From Psychrobacter faecalis (GTDB taxonomy: Bacteria > Pseudomonadota > Gammaproteobacteria > Pseudomonadales > Moraxellaceae): a DNA stretch of 64,000 nt. The notes under the pieces were generated by a model. The model had not been told where the DNA came from. It worked only from the letters and a program-made list of their open reading frames with translations, and made no database searches. Where the stretch lies: contig NZ_JABAST010000004.1 in the NCBI RefSeq assembly GCF_016107575.1, forward strand, positions 58,587 through 122,586, written 5' to 3'. Positions 38,873-48,770 of the stretch are shown here, one piece after another (within the stretch, counting starts at the first letter, position 1; each line of letters opens with the position of its first letter). The translations under genes were made by a program, and so were the position numbers.

Positions 38873-40291
38873 ATGAAAGTTATGCGCTTACTGTCGTCCT
38901 TAAAGCATGATGAATCCGAGCGCGGCATTTTTCATCTGGGTCGCGCTTTGGTTAAAAATGGGCATACTTCCATTATTATCGCTAGCGCCGATGAAGAAAA
39001 TGACTTGGTCAAACGCCTAAAGCGCGATGGTAATATCTACCATCAGCTGTATATGAATAAGAAATCTTGGCTGTCGCTGCTACAAGTCGCCCCGCTGCGC
39101 CGCCTGATTGAAAAATACGATCCTGATGTTATTCATGTGCATTCGCGCACCCCAGCATGGATATTGCATTTGGCCTTGCGCCGCGCCCGCCTCAAGCGTC
39201 GGCCAAAACTGGTCTCGACCATGTACGGTTTTTATCCGATTAATAAATACTCACAAGCGCTGCTCGATGTCGATACCATCATCACGGTCTCTGATAGCGT
39301 CACCAATTATTTAAAAAAAGGTCTACGCCGTGAGGAGCTAGAGCCTAAAGTTATTAAACGTATTTACCGTGGTGTCGATACGCGCCGTTATCCGTATCGA
39401 CACAACCCTTCTGTGTATTGGCTGCGGCATACGTTCGCTGAATATCCTGAACTTGAGCACAAAAAATGGCTGGTTTTTCCGACCATTATTGGCAATGAAT
39501 ATGGGCAAGAATGGCTGATTGATATTTTGGGTAATCTGCAAGAACAATTTCCCAATATTCACGTCATTATTATGGACGATGATTACCGCGAAGGTGATGT
39601 GGCGCATGAAGATTTCCGCCAGCGCAGCAATACGCTTGGACTGTCTGAGCGCATAACTTACGTCGGCAGCAAACGTAATGACATGCGCGAATGGCTGTCG
39701 GCGGCCAATATCGTCATGGCGCTTGCCAATGAGCCAGAATCGATTGGCATCAATGCCCTGCAAGCAATTCACTTAGGTACGCCAGTCATTGGCTGGGATC
39801 AAGCGGCCTTTAGCGAGATACTACAGCCACTTTATCCGCAAGGATTGGTCAAAAAATACAACGCCAAAGCGCTCTGCAAGGCAGTGCGCAACCAGCTAGA
39901 GAGTGTCACCCGTCCTGAGATGACCAATAAATTCACCATGCGTGAGATGATTGAACAAACCCTACTCGTCTATCAAGGGTTATATGACCAATCGCTTGCA
40001 GAAGAACAAGCGCAGGCGGATGCAGCGGCGATTAAAAAAATTAAGAAAAGTCTGAAACCAATGACAAAACCTTTTGATAAACCTTCTGATCGTTTAGTCA
40101 ATCAAGAGCCTGCGCTACCCATTACTCTCAAAAAGGATAAAATAATAGCGCAAGATAACGCGGTTATGAAATCTGATAAAGAAGTTGTGCAACATAAAGA
40201 CAGTATCACTTTAAAGGATAAAAAACTGGATAATGCCTCTTTAGATAAGAACGCTTTAAAGAATGATGCGTTAGATAATAAACCGTTATAA
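38873..40291 (+). CDS. Glycosyltransferase family 4 with charged C-terminal tail
   Basis: A GT-B fold, family 4-like transferase (about residues 1-385). The ATG at 38873 (MKVMRLLSSLKHDESERGIF) is preferred to upstream TTG/GTG codons. Seen are the N-terminal GIFHLGRALVKNGH loop, IHVHSRTPAWILH, IYRGVDTRRYPY and the donor-binding EPESIGINALQAIHLGTPVIGWD (shown as its EPESIGINALQ core). The last ~85 residues are a repetitive Lys/Asp/Asn tail with no fold, unusual for the family. It probably builds LPS or another surface glycan. No other glycan genes are adjacent. Confidence 0.82.
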   Translation: MKVMRLLSSLKHDESERGIFHLGRALVKNGHTSIIIASADEENDLVKRLKRDGNIYHQLYMNKKSWLSLLQVAPLRRLIEKYDPDVIHVHSRTPAWILHLALRRARLKRRPKLVSTMYGFYPINKYSQALLDVDTIITVSDSVTNYLKKGLRREELEPKVIKRIYRGVDTRRYPYRHNPSVYWLRHTFAEYPELEHKKWLVFPTIIGNEYGQEWLIDILGNLQEQFPNIHVIIMDDDYREGDVAHEDFRQRSNTLGLSERITYVGSKRNDMREWLSAANIVMALANEPESIGINALQAIHLGTPVIGWDQAAFSEILQPLYPQGLVKKYNAKALCKAVRNQLESVTRPEMTNKFTMREMIEQTLLVYQGLYDQSLAEEQAQADAAAIKKIKKSLKPMTKPFDKPSDRLVNQEPALPITLKKDKIIAQDNAVMKSDKEVVQHKDSITLKDKKLDNASLDKNALKNDALDNKPL

Positions 40292-40356
40292 AATGCCAAT
40301 CTCGCTAACGGTTTGGTGCAAGATTATTGGTTGATAAGATTGATGCTGTGAATATG

Positions 40357-40392
40357 TAAAGAAAGCCTAACGCTTACGCTAGGCTTTCTTTA
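40357..40392. terminator. Bidirectional terminator between the GT4 gene and the APC permease
   Basis: AAAGAAAGCCTA / TAGGCTTTCTTT, 12-bp perfect stem between convergent genes, with T-rich flank on both strands. Confidence 0.88.
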
Positions 40393-40411
40393 TTTTGAAC
40401 AAATCTTATTT

Positions 40412-41851
40412 TTATTTAGGCGGATTATCTTTCAACCATAGCTGATTGACGATTTTTAACTCGCGTAGCTCTTCTGCCATAATAGCTTCACTGATGCCTG
40501 GATATTTGACGACGGCATAGCTATAAAGACCGATACCGAGCGCTGTCCAACCAAAGAAAATCCACCACTCGATAGCGCTGAGCGCTGACGGCATACCCGG
40601 CATATATAAGATGAGCAAGCCAATACCCAGTACAATGGTAAACATACCGACCAATTTGCCCGCTGGCACTCTAAACGGGCGCACCATATCTGGCTCACGG
40701 TAGCGCAAGACTAAGAAAGAGATGGCGACACAGGTATAAGCAATCACGATACCAAAACCACCAGCATCAACAATCCATACTAGCATCTTACGACCAAATA
40801 ATGGCGCAAGCGTCGCTAGACCACCAATCAATAAAATGGCGTTTTTTGGCGTCTTATACTTCGGATGTAGCTTACCCAAAAATGCAGGCAACATATGGGC
40901 TTTTGACATGGCATAAAGTAAGCGACTGCCACCGATTAAAAACGCGTTCCAACTCGATAAAATGCCTAATACACCGCCAATGACTAGTAAAATACCCGCC
41001 CATTTGCCATGCCACGCATTGGTCATCGCGTCAGCGGTCGCCAAGGTTGAGCCTTGTGCTTGAATGAGCGGCAAAGTGCGACCGACACTCCATGCTACGC
41101 CGACATACCACATCACCGCAATAATAATAGAGACAATCAAAAACTTACCAATATTAGGACGGGTCAGATCAATCTCTTCGGCCGCTTGCGGAATCACGTC
41201 AAAACCAACAAACATAAACGGCACCATGACAATCACCGTCATCATACCGCCGATACCACCGATAAAGGCAGGCGCTTGTACAGCGGTTGAATTCGCAGGA
41301 TTGTAAATTACCGCACCAATAAACAATAACGTACCGACAAATAAAATACCGAGTACGGCTGTTTTTTGGAACCAAGCGCTGACTTCCATGCCGCGAATAT
41401 TAAGCCAAGTGACGATGATTGAGCCTAGCATACCGACGCCAACCCACGTGGCATAAACGTCCCAGCCCGCTATCGTCCACAGATAGCCTTGGTTATAATT
41501 GGGAATAAAATATTCAACTACCGTCGGCAGCGCTACTGCTTCAAAAGCAACGACCGAGAAGTAACCAAATAAAATACTCCAAGAGCAAATAAAGGAAACC
41601 GTGACCCCGAGCGCTCGGTGGGTATAGGTATGCTCACCGCCGGTGACCGGCATTGATGACGCTAGCTCTGCATAGTTAACACCAATCATGATAACGGCCA
41701 GACCACCAATCATGAATGCTAACATCGCGCCCCATGTGCCCGCCGCTAAAATCCAGTCCCCTGCTAAAACGACCCAGCCCCAACCAACCATAGCACCGAA
41801 TGCTAAAGCAATAATGTCAAACATGCCCAGCGATTTTTTTAGCTCAGACAT
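40412..41851 (-). CDS. APC-superfamily amino acid permease
   Basis: A 479-residue carrier with about 12 hydrophobic helices, beginning MSELKKSLGMFDIIALAFGAMVG-like (motif IALAFGAMVGWGWV), the APC helix-1 unwinding region, and SSMPVTGGEHTYTHRALG in the helix-2 loop. Gene order permease - aminotransferase - semialdehyde dehydrogenase suggests uptake of the aminotransferase's substrate (GABA or 5-aminovalerate). It lacks features that name it GabP specifically. The last gene of the minus-strand cluster, 211 bp behind gabT. Confidence 0.85.
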   Translation of the reverse strand: MSELKKSLGMFDIIALAFGAMVGWGWVVLAGDWILAAGTWGAMLAFMIGGLAVIMIGVNYAELASSMPVTGGEHTYTHRALGVTVSFICSWSILFGYFSVVAFEAVALPTVVEYFIPNYNQGYLWTIAGWDVYATWVGVGMLGSIIVTWLNIRGMEVSAWFQKTAVLGILFVGTLLFIGAVIYNPANSTAVQAPAFIGGIGGMMTVIVMVPFMFVGFDVIPQAAEEIDLTRPNIGKFLIVSIIIAVMWYVGVAWSVGRTLPLIQAQGSTLATADAMTNAWHGKWAGILLVIGGVLGILSSWNAFLIGGSRLLYAMSKAHMLPAFLGKLHPKYKTPKNAILLIGGLATLAPLFGRKMLVWIVDAGGFGIVIAYTCVAISFLVLRYREPDMVRPFRVPAGKLVGMFTIVLGIGLLILYMPGMPSALSAIEWWIFFGWTALGIGLYSYAVVKYPGISEAIMAEELRELKIVNQLWLKDNPPK

Positions 41852-42062
41852 AACCTACTCCTTGTCCGTGTGTCATCCGTGTCAGCCCTTTTAAACGGTA
41901 CTGATACCCACTATTTTTATGTAATAGGGCGCTGCCCTTTCTTATCTTTTACTGCCTATCGAGCGATAGGTTTAGTATTTAAAAAATGCTTAGCAGAGAC
42001 AGCAACGGCGTCTTGATTTGCAAGGCGCCGTTGTAAAACCACCACTCAAAGCAGCACTGTCA

Positions 42063-43361
42063 TTATCCTAAGCTTAAGCTTTCATTTTTTGAATTAACGC
42101 CTTGAGCGGTCAAAATACCTTTGATAATATCAAGGCCTTCTTGTAGCACTTCGTCCTCCACTGTGAGCGGCACCATCACACGAATGGCGTTGCCAAACAT
42201 ACCACAAGACGCAAGCAGCAATCCTTGCTCGAAAGCTTTGGCTTTTAGGTTGGCAGTCGCTGCCGCATCAGGCTTGCCATCGTTGTCGATTAGCTCAAAC
42301 GCTAACATCGCGCCTTTATGGCGAATATGACCGATGCTGCTTAGGTTCAAATCTTTTAAAAATGCTTCGATTTTGTCACCAATCTCGATACTGCGCGCAA
42401 GTAAATCTTCTTCTTCAATCACTTCCATGACAGCAAGCGCAGCCACACAAGCCAATGGGTTTCCAGAATACGTACCGCCCAAACCGCCGACTTGCGGGGC
42501 GTCCATGATATCAGCGCGACCGATAACGGCAGAAATAGGATAGCCACCCGCTAAGCTTTTAGCACTGGTCATCAGATCCGGCTCAACGCCCAATTGCTCA
42601 GACGCAAACAAGGTACCGGTACGAGCAAAACCACACTGGACTTCATCAAAAATCAGCACGATACCATGCTCATCGCAAATCTCGCGCAGCGCTTTGGCAA
42701 ACGATGGTGTCACTTGATGGAAACCGCCCTCGCCTTGTACGGGCTCAATAATCATCGCCGCCACTTCACTTGGATCGATGTCCGCTTGGAAAATCATCTC
42801 AAGGCTATGCAATGCTTGCGCTTCGGTAACGTTTAGCTCTTCTGCTGGGAATAACGCATGGAACACAGGGCCTGGCATCGGACCAAAGTTCTTTTTGTAT
42901 GGCAATACTTTACCCGTTAGGCTCATGCACATTAGCGTACGACCATGCCAACCACCAACGAAAGAGATGACACCCGGACGACCGGTTTTTGCACGGGCAA
43001 TTTTGATACAGTTTTCGACCGCTTCTGCGCCCGTAGTCAAGAACAGGGCTTTTTTCGGACCGCTGATAGGCGCTTTTTCGCAAAGCTTTTCAGCAAGCTC
43101 GACGTAGCATTCATAGTTAACCATTTGCGCGGCAGTATGGGTAAATCTGTCTAGCTGCTCGTGCACACGCTGGGTGATTTTTGGATGGCTGTGACCAGTA
43201 TTCAGTACTGAGATACCGCCGACAAAGTCAATATAACGATTGCCTTCGATATCCCACACTTCTGAGTTTTTTGCTTTTTCGGCAAAAATAGGAAAGGCAA
43301 TGCCAAGGCCTGTTGGCAAAACAGCTTTACGGCGCGCAAGTAATGATTGATTGGTAGTCAT
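42063..43361 (-). CDS. gabT: 4-aminobutyrate / 5-aminovalerate aminotransferase
   Basis: PLP-dependent class III aminotransferase moving the omega-amino group to 2-oxoglutarate. The 432 residues contain FVGGISVLNTGHSHPKI, the GAEAVENCIKIAR cofactor block, the Asp in LIFDEVQCGFARTG, and the PLP-Lys in TSAKSLAGGYPISAVIGR. Length and motifs match GabT and DavT equally; the neighbouring glutaryl-CoA genes make a 5-aminovalerate (lysine) role plausible. It sits 175 bp behind the dehydrogenase gene on the same strand. Confidence 0.92.
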   Translation of the reverse strand: MTTNQSLLARRKAVLPTGLGIAFPIFAEKAKNSEVWDIEGNRYIDFVGGISVLNTGHSHPKITQRVHEQLDRFTHTAAQMVNYECYVELAEKLCEKAPISGPKKALFLTTGAEAVENCIKIARAKTGRPGVISFVGGWHGRTLMCMSLTGKVLPYKKNFGPMPGPVFHALFPAEELNVTEAQALHSLEMIFQADIDPSEVAAMIIEPVQGEGGFHQVTPSFAKALREICDEHGIVLIFDEVQCGFARTGTLFASEQLGVEPDLMTSAKSLAGGYPISAVIGRADIMDAPQVGGLGGTYSGNPLACVAALAVMEVIEEEDLLARSIEIGDKIEAFLKDLNLSSIGHIRHKGAMLAFELIDNDGKPDAAATANLKAKAFEQGLLLASCGMFGNAIRVMVPLTVEDEVLQEGLDIIKGILTAQGVNSKNESLSLG

Positions 43362-43535
43362 AAGAATATCCTTTTCTTTTTTCTTTACGTAGATGCCAAT
43401 GATGGTATGGCGGTTTATAAAATAAGCCGTGGCTAAATTTGGGATTCATGCTACTGAATCCCGTTAAATGCTAGGTGAAAATCTATAAAAAACAAATGGT
43501 TAAAATATAAAACAGCTAACCATTAGCTCTAACTA

Positions 43536-45008
43536 TTAACTAACATCAGAGCACCAATATTTGGTCACGACATATTCTTCGATGCCGTATTTTGAGCCTT
43601 CGCGGCCAAAGCCTGATTGCTTGACGCCGCCAAATGGTGCGACTTCGGTAGAAATAAGACCGGTATTATGACCGATGATGCCGTATTCTAAACCTTCAGT
43701 GACACGCCATGAGCGTGCATAACTGCCACTATAGAAGTATGCAGCCAAACCATAGATAGTATCGTTGGCTTGACGAATGACGTCGGCTTCGTCTTTAAAG
43801 GTAAAGATGGTGGCGATAGGACCAAAGATTTCCTCATGGGCGATATCCATGTCGCTGCTGATATCAGTAATCACGGTTGGATTATAAGACAGCTCTGATG
43901 CGCCGTTGGTGCTGCCGCCCGTGATAAGGGTTGCACCTTTATCTAGCGCGTCTTTGAGCAGCGCTTGTACTTTATCCAACGCTTTTTTGTTAATTAAAGG
44001 ACCAATATCCACGCCTTCATCCATGCCGTTACCGACATTAAGCTCAGCGACTTTTTTCACAAAGACGTCGAGGAATTTGTCTTTGATACTATCTTGCACG
44101 TAGACACGGTTGGCACAAACACAGGTTTGACCCGCGTTACGATATTTAGAAGCAATTAAGCCTTCAGCGGCTTTTTCAAGATCGGCATCATCAAAGACGA
44201 TAAATGGCGCATTGCCGCCGAGCTCTAATGACAGTTTTTTGATGGTTGGGGCGCACTGTGCCATCAAGGTACGACCAACTTCGGTAGAGCCAGTAAATGA
44301 CAGCTTATGAATGCGTGCATCGCCGGTTAGGATATCGCCGATGGTTGACGATTTGCCCGTGACGACTTGAATAACGCCTGCTGGAATACCGGCTTGCTCA
44401 GCCAATACCGCTAATGCCAATGCAGAAAATGGCGTTTCGGTCGCAGGTTTGATAATCATGGTACAGCCTGCTGCTAGTGCAGGAGCTGCTTTACGGGTAA
44501 TCATCGCTGCTGGAAAGTTCCAAGGCGTGATGGCCGCGCAAACACCGACCGGCTGTTTTAAGATGACATGGCGCAATTGGGTTTGATTGGCAGGGATAAC
44601 ATCGCCGTATACGCGCTTACCTTCTTCAGCAAACCAGCGGATAAAGCTATTGGCATAGCCAACTTCCCCGCGTGATTCGGTTAAAGGCTTGCCTTGCTCG
44701 GCGGTCATAATGATGGCCAAATCTTCTTTATTGGCATCGATAAGGTCGGCCCACTTTTGCAGTAGTTCCGCACGCTCTTTGGCTGTTTTGGCCGCCCACG
44801 TGATTTGCGCCTCATGAGAAGCCGCAACCGCGTCATTGACATCATCGGTCGTCAGGCTTGGCACGTTACCGATGACATCACCGTTAAAAGGATTGCTCAC
44901 GTCGATAGTCGCGGCATCACTGGCATCATGCCAGCCGTCTTTGATAAAGCACTGCTGTTTGAGTAGGTCTGGATTTGCTAATTGTAGCGTATTTGACTGT
45001 TGTGACAT
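43536..45008 (-). CDS. gabD: Succinate / glutarate semialdehyde dehydrogenase
   Basis: NAD(P)-dependent aldehyde dehydrogenase, 490 residues. Motifs: PWNFPAAMITRKAAPALAAG (cofactor helix), FTGSTEVGRTLM (Rossmann loop), LELGGNAPFIVFDDAD with the general-base Glu, and GQTCVCANRVYVQ with the catalytic Cys. The C-terminal GLISTEVAPFGGVKQSGFGREG is typical of GabD/DavD. Takes the semialdehyde made by the aminotransferase to succinate or glutarate. Read from the divergent region shared with the IclR gene at 45287. Confidence 0.94.
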   Translation of the reverse strand: MSQQSNTLQLANPDLLKQQCFIKDGWHDASDAATIDVSNPFNGDVIGNVPSLTTDDVNDAVAASHEAQITWAAKTAKERAELLQKWADLIDANKEDLAIIMTAEQGKPLTESRGEVGYANSFIRWFAEEGKRVYGDVIPANQTQLRHVILKQPVGVCAAITPWNFPAAMITRKAAPALAAGCTMIIKPATETPFSALALAVLAEQAGIPAGVIQVVTGKSSTIGDILTGDARIHKLSFTGSTEVGRTLMAQCAPTIKKLSLELGGNAPFIVFDDADLEKAAEGLIASKYRNAGQTCVCANRVYVQDSIKDKFLDVFVKKVAELNVGNGMDEGVDIGPLINKKALDKVQALLKDALDKGATLITGGSTNGASELSYNPTVITDISSDMDIAHEEIFGPIATIFTFKDEADVIRQANDTIYGLAAYFYSGSYARSWRVTEGLEYGIIGHNTGLISTEVAPFGGVKQSGFGREGSKYGIEEYVVTKYWCSDVS

Positions 45009-45138
45009 GTTGACACTCCTTGTCAGTGTTATTGTGCAAATAAGGTTTGCAGATTTATAGTGATAAATGAATAACTAAAAATAAAAACGACTGAAAATAA
45101 AAGGTTATGACTTAAATAATTATTGATAACTTGTTATT

Positions 45139-45156
45139 TGTTCAATATACTGAACA
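45139..45156. promoter_or_regulatory. Palindrome between gabD and iclR, candidate operator
   Basis: TGTTCA-ATATAC-TGAACA, a perfect 6-6-6 inverted repeat in the AT-rich region between divergent gabD and an IclR-type regulator gene. Its position 130 bp from each start fits an operator for that regulator; this is inference. Confidence 0.45.
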
Positions 45157-45286
45157 TGTATTCTATATATGAGACATTATTATAAGAATGATAATCCCTT
45201 ATTTGCAACCCCTATTATCAGTTTTGTGCTGATTTATCATTTTATTTTGCTACTTCCTTAATTTCATCGTCTTTTATAGGTTTCTT

Positions 45287-46051
45287 ATGAGCACCACTAC
45301 CGTTCCTGCTTTGGACAAAACTTTTCAAATTTTAGATTTAATAACTGACAGCGCCCAACCTTTAGCGGCGGCGCATATTGCCAAAGCGCTTAACCTGCCG
45401 CGCAGCTCAACCCACAATATTTTGCAAAGTTTATTAGCCAAACATGTCATCTATAAAGACAGCGACAGCCGCTTTCATTTGGGCTCGTATTTGATGTATT
45501 GGGCGGGCAAATATGAGCAGCAGCAGGGCGTCATCCAGCTATTTAAAGACCTTATTGTCCAGTATCCTATTCTACTTCAACATACGGTGACGTTGTCCAA
45601 GCTCGATTTTGGTGAAGTGGTGTTTTTGGCTTGTCATGAAGCGCCGGCGCCGCTTGGCTTTACCTTTCGCGCTGGTGTGCGCGTACCGGCAGTATTCTCT
45701 GCCACTGGTAAAGCCATGCTTTCCACCTTTTCTATGGACAGCATAAAATCCATCTATGCCAGCGGCTTCCCCACGCCTATTACCCAATATGGTGTCGATA
45801 ATTTTGCAGATTTATCCACCGAGCTGACGGCTATTAAAAACAGTCGTATCTCACTTGATGATGGGCAACTGCGCGAAGGTATGTATTGCTTAGGTACTTA
45901 TATTCGTAACGCTTCTGGCAATGCTATTGCAGGTATGGCAGTCAGCTTTTTACAAGCAGAATATGAATCCAAGCGAGCTGAGGTCAGTGCGGTACTGATT
46001 GAATTGGCAGAGCAAATTGAGCAGCGTTTGGGTTTTAAGGACGAGCATTAA
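45287..46051 (+). CDS. IclR-family transcriptional regulator (gab/dav cluster)
   Basis: A 254-residue regulator: N-terminal winged helix (about 8-70; AAHIAKALNLPRSSTHNILQSL) and C-terminal IclR effector domain (about 80-250; FTFRAGVRVPAVFSATGKAML...GTYIRNASGNAIAGMAVSF, read in part). Divergent from gabD with a palindrome between them, so it likely controls gabD-gabT-permease in response to a pathway acid or acyl compound. Its last four bases overlap, tail to tail, the CoA-transferase stop. Confidence 0.9.
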   Translation: MSTTTVPALDKTFQILDLITDSAQPLAAAHIAKALNLPRSSTHNILQSLLAKHVIYKDSDSRFHLGSYLMYWAGKYEQQQGVIQLFKDLIVQYPILLQHTVTLSKLDFGEVVFLACHEAPAPLGFTFRAGVRVPAVFSATGKAMLSTFSMDSIKSIYASGFPTPITQYGVDNFADLSTELTAIKNSRISLDDGQLREGMYCLGTYIRNASGNAIAGMAVSFLQAEYESKRAEVSAVLIELAEQIEQRLGFKDEH

Positions 46052-47247
46052 ACAATTCCATCGGCTTTAAGCTTGGCGATCATCTCGCTGTCATAGCCCA
46101 AATCAGCAAGTGTGCTATCGGTATGTTCGCTCAATTGCGGTGGCGGCGACCGATAAGTGACCGGTGATGCGGATAACTTAATCGGGCTGCCTAGTGCGCG
46201 AACAGGGCTGCCTTGCGCAGCAAAATCAACCACCATCTCACGCGCTTGAGTCTGCGGCATCGCCAGTGCTTCAGAGATATTATGAATCGCCCCGCTCGGG
46301 ATTCCTGCTTTATCTAACACCTCTAACCAATAAGCACGCGGCTGCTTAGCGAATTGTTCGGTTAACTTATTACAAAGCAGTTCACGATTGGCAACGCGTT
46401 GTGGATTGGTCATAAAGCGTTCGTCCGTATTCCAATCAACGCCCAATACGTTACAAAGCTTGGCAAACTGACTGTCATTACCGCAGGCTAAGATAAAGTG
46501 CGACGCGCCTTTTGCCTCGAATACTTGATAAGGCACGATATTGGGATGCTGGTTACCTAGTCTTGGCGGCACTTTATCTGATGCCAAATAGTTCATGCCG
46601 ACGTTGGCGAGCATGGCAAGCGCGCTATCAAGCAATGCCACATCGACATGTTGCCCAAGTCCGGTATGCTGACGCGCTAATAGAGCAGCTTGAATACCGA
46701 TGGTCAGCTGTAACCCTGCAAACAAATCAACGACTGCCACGCCAACCTTATGCGGTTCGCCATCGCTTGGACCGGTAATACTCATCAGTCCTGACAAGCC
46801 TTGAATGATATAGTCATAACCGGGGCGCTTGGCATCAGGCCCTGTCTGCCCAAATCCCGTTAATGAGGCGTAAATAAGACGCGGATTGTCTTGTTTTAAA
46901 CTGTCATAATCTAAGCCGTATTTTTTTAAACCGCCAACCTTAAAGTTTTCAACGACGATATCGCTATCGGCGACAAGCTGTTTGATAATGGTTTGTCCGG
47001 CAGGTGTGGTGATATCGACGGTGAGGGATTTTTTATTGCGGTTAATAGTGGCGTAATAAGCAGAAGTGTCATCGCTGAATTTTGGCGGTGCCCAGTGCCG
47101 CGTTTCATCACCGATATGTGGACGCTCAACCTTGATGACTTCAGCGCCCAAATCTGCAAGTACTTGTGTACAAGAAGGACCGGCCAATACTCTCGATAAA
47201 TCAAGCACCTTAATACCGTGCAATGCACCTTTTGCCATATCCGTCAT
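46048..47247 (-). CDS. CaiB/BaiF-family CoA-transferase, probably glutarate-specific
   Basis: A 399-residue family III CoA-transferase. Motifs: HGIKVLDLSRVLAGPSCTQVLADLGAEVIKVERP (start of that block), PGYDYIIQGLSGLMSITG and the catalytic Asp in GLGQHVDVALLDSALAM. Family members move CoA from succinyl-CoA or another donor to a dicarboxylate. Placement beside glutaryl-CoA dehydrogenase suggests succinyl-CoA:glutarate CoA-transferase. A frequent arrangement in proteobacteria is gcdH next to exactly such a gene. Ends head-to-tail overlapping the IclR gene by four bases. Confidence 0.87.
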   Translation of the reverse strand: MTDMAKGALHGIKVLDLSRVLAGPSCTQVLADLGAEVIKVERPHIGDETRHWAPPKFSDDTSAYYATINRNKKSLTVDITTPAGQTIIKQLVADSDIVVENFKVGGLKKYGLDYDSLKQDNPRLIYASLTGFGQTGPDAKRPGYDYIIQGLSGLMSITGPSDGEPHKVGVAVVDLFAGLQLTIGIQAALLARQHTGLGQHVDVALLDSALAMLANVGMNYLASDKVPPRLGNQHPNIVPYQVFEAKGASHFILACGNDSQFAKLCNVLGVDWNTDERFMTNPQRVANRELLCNKLTEQFAKQPRAYWLEVLDKAGIPSGAIHNISEALAMPQTQAREMVVDFAAQGSPVRALGSPIKLSASPVTYRSPPPQLSEHTDSTLADLGYDSEMIAKLKADGIV

Positions 47248-47341
47248 AATAATCCCTTATTGTGTCGCGTATTTTTTGATCATAAAATTGTTCTTCGTCA
47301 TTTAATGGCCAAGCAGTTAAATGATGAAAAACAACTGAAAA

Positions 47342-47394
47342 ACGTACGCTACTGTTTAAAATCTGCTTATAGGAAGCCAAACAGTAGCGCACGT
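47342..47394. terminator. Long hairpin between gcdH and the CoA-transferase gene
   Basis: ACGTACGCTACTGTTT (47342-47357) pairs with AAACAGTAGCGCACGT (47379-47394), 16 positions with one mismatch, loop 21. It lies 17 bp past the gcdH stop in an intergenic gap and may attenuate or end the gcdH message. No long T-run. Confidence 0.5.
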
Positions 47395-47410
47395 AATTAG
47401 CTAATAACGC

Positions 47411-48595
47411 TTAATAAAATGCTTGAATACCCGTCTGCGCACGACCTAGGATAAGCGCATGAATATCATGTGTACCTTCGTAGGTGTTGACCGCTTCTAA
47501 GTTCATGACGTGACGGATAATGTGGAACTCATCCGAGATGCCGTTGCCGCCGTGCATATCACGCGTAACACGCGCGATATCGAGCGCCTTACCGCAGTTA
47601 TTACGTTTAATGAGTGAAATTATCTCAGGCGCGGCATTGTCTTCATCCATCAGACGACCAACACGTAACGCCGCTTGTAAACCTAAAGCGATTTCCGTCT
47701 GCATATTGGCAAGCTTCAATTGCACAAGCTGGGTTGCAGCAAGTGGACGACCAAATTGCTTACGGTCTAGCGTGTATTGACGCGCCGCTTTCCAGCAAAA
47801 TTCAGCCGCGCCCATTGCGCCCCATGCGATACCATAACGAGCTTTATTTAAGCAACCAAATGGCCCTTTTAGACCACGGATATCTGGGAAAGCATTGGCC
47901 TCAGGGACAAATACCTTGTCCATGACAATCTCACCGGTAACTGAAGCACGTAATGAAAACTTACCTTCAATCTTCGGCGCTGATAAGCCTTTCATACCTT
48001 TATCTAAAATAAAGCCGCGAATCTCATCGGCGTCGTCTTTTGCCCAAACGACAAATACATCAGCGATAGGACTGTTGGTAATCCACATCTTATTACCCGT
48101 CAGCTCATAACCGCCATCAACCGCACGCGCACGGGTCGACATCGAGGCCGGATCTGAGCCTGAATCTGGTTCCGTCAGACCAAAACAGCCGACATACTCG
48201 CCAGTGGCAAGTTTCGGTAGATACTTTTCTCTTTGCTCTTCGGTGCCATATGCCCAAATAGGATGCATGACTAAGCTCGACTGCACGCTCATCGCCGAAC
48301 GATAACCTGAATCCACCGCTTCGACCTCTTTAGCAATCAGACCGTAGGCAACACTTGATAAACCGGCACAGCCATAACCTTCAATCGTCACGCCAAGTAA
48401 ACCCATCTCACCCATTTGACGCATGATATTGCGATCAAAGTTCTCGTTACGATTGGCCTCTAAAATGCCAGGCATCAGCTCTTTTTGAAAAAACTGACGG
48501 GCGCTGTCAGTGACCATGCGCTCTTCATCAGTTAATTGGTCGCGTAATAAAAACGGATCTTCCCAGTCGAAACTTGGACGCTTAGATGTTGCCAT
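47411..48595 (-). CDS. gcdH: Glutaryl-CoA dehydrogenase
   Basis: FAD enzyme that oxidises and decarboxylates glutaryl-CoA to crotonyl-CoA, the last specific step of lysine and glutarate breakdown. 394 residues, family length. Motifs include [18 protein letters not shown] (the GcdH N-terminus), [32 protein letters not shown] and [20 protein letters not shown], which carries the catalytic base Glu. The opening plus the Glu block favour GcdH over general acyl-CoA dehydrogenases. Divergent from an IclR regulator. Confidence 0.94.
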   Translation of the reverse strand: MATSKRPSFDWEDPFLLRDQLTDEERMVTDSARQFFQKELMPGILEANRNENFDRNIMRQMGEMGLLGVTIEGYGCAGLSSVAYGLIAKEVEAVDSGYRSAMSVQSSLVMHPIWAYGTEEQREKYLPKLATGEYVGCFGLTEPDSGSDPASMSTRARAVDGGYELTGNKMWITNSPIADVFVVWAKDDADEIRGFILDKGMKGLSAPKIEGKFSLRASVTGEIVMDKVFVPEANAFPDIRGLKGPFGCLNKARYGIAWGAMGAAEFCWKAARQYTLDRKQFGRPLAATQLVQLKLANMQTEIALGLQAALRVGRLMDEDNAAPEIISLIKRNNCGKALDIARVTRDMHGGNGISDEFHIIRHVMNLEAVNTYEGTHDIHALILGRAQTGIQAFY

Positions 48596-48689
48596 GTGGA
48601 ACTCCTTGTTATCAGTCTTCCTGACCGATGAGTAGTGATTAATGAGTAAATCGCTTATATAAATGATTGACTTGTTAATTCCGCTATGC

Positions 48690-48702
48690 GAAACTTAGTT
48701 TC
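48690..48702. promoter_or_regulatory. Palindrome between gcdH and the second iclR, candidate operator
   Basis: GAAAC-TTA-GTTTC, extended by TATG(c) on the left and ATA on the right, in the divergent region 48596-48770. It differs in sequence from the palindrome at 45139, as would be expected if the two IclR proteins have different specificities. Inference. Confidence 0.45.
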
Positions 48703-48770
48703 ATAATTTAAATCTATTTAAGCAAAGTTTTACGGCGCTGTAAACCTTTATCAAAAAAAATGAGCATAAA

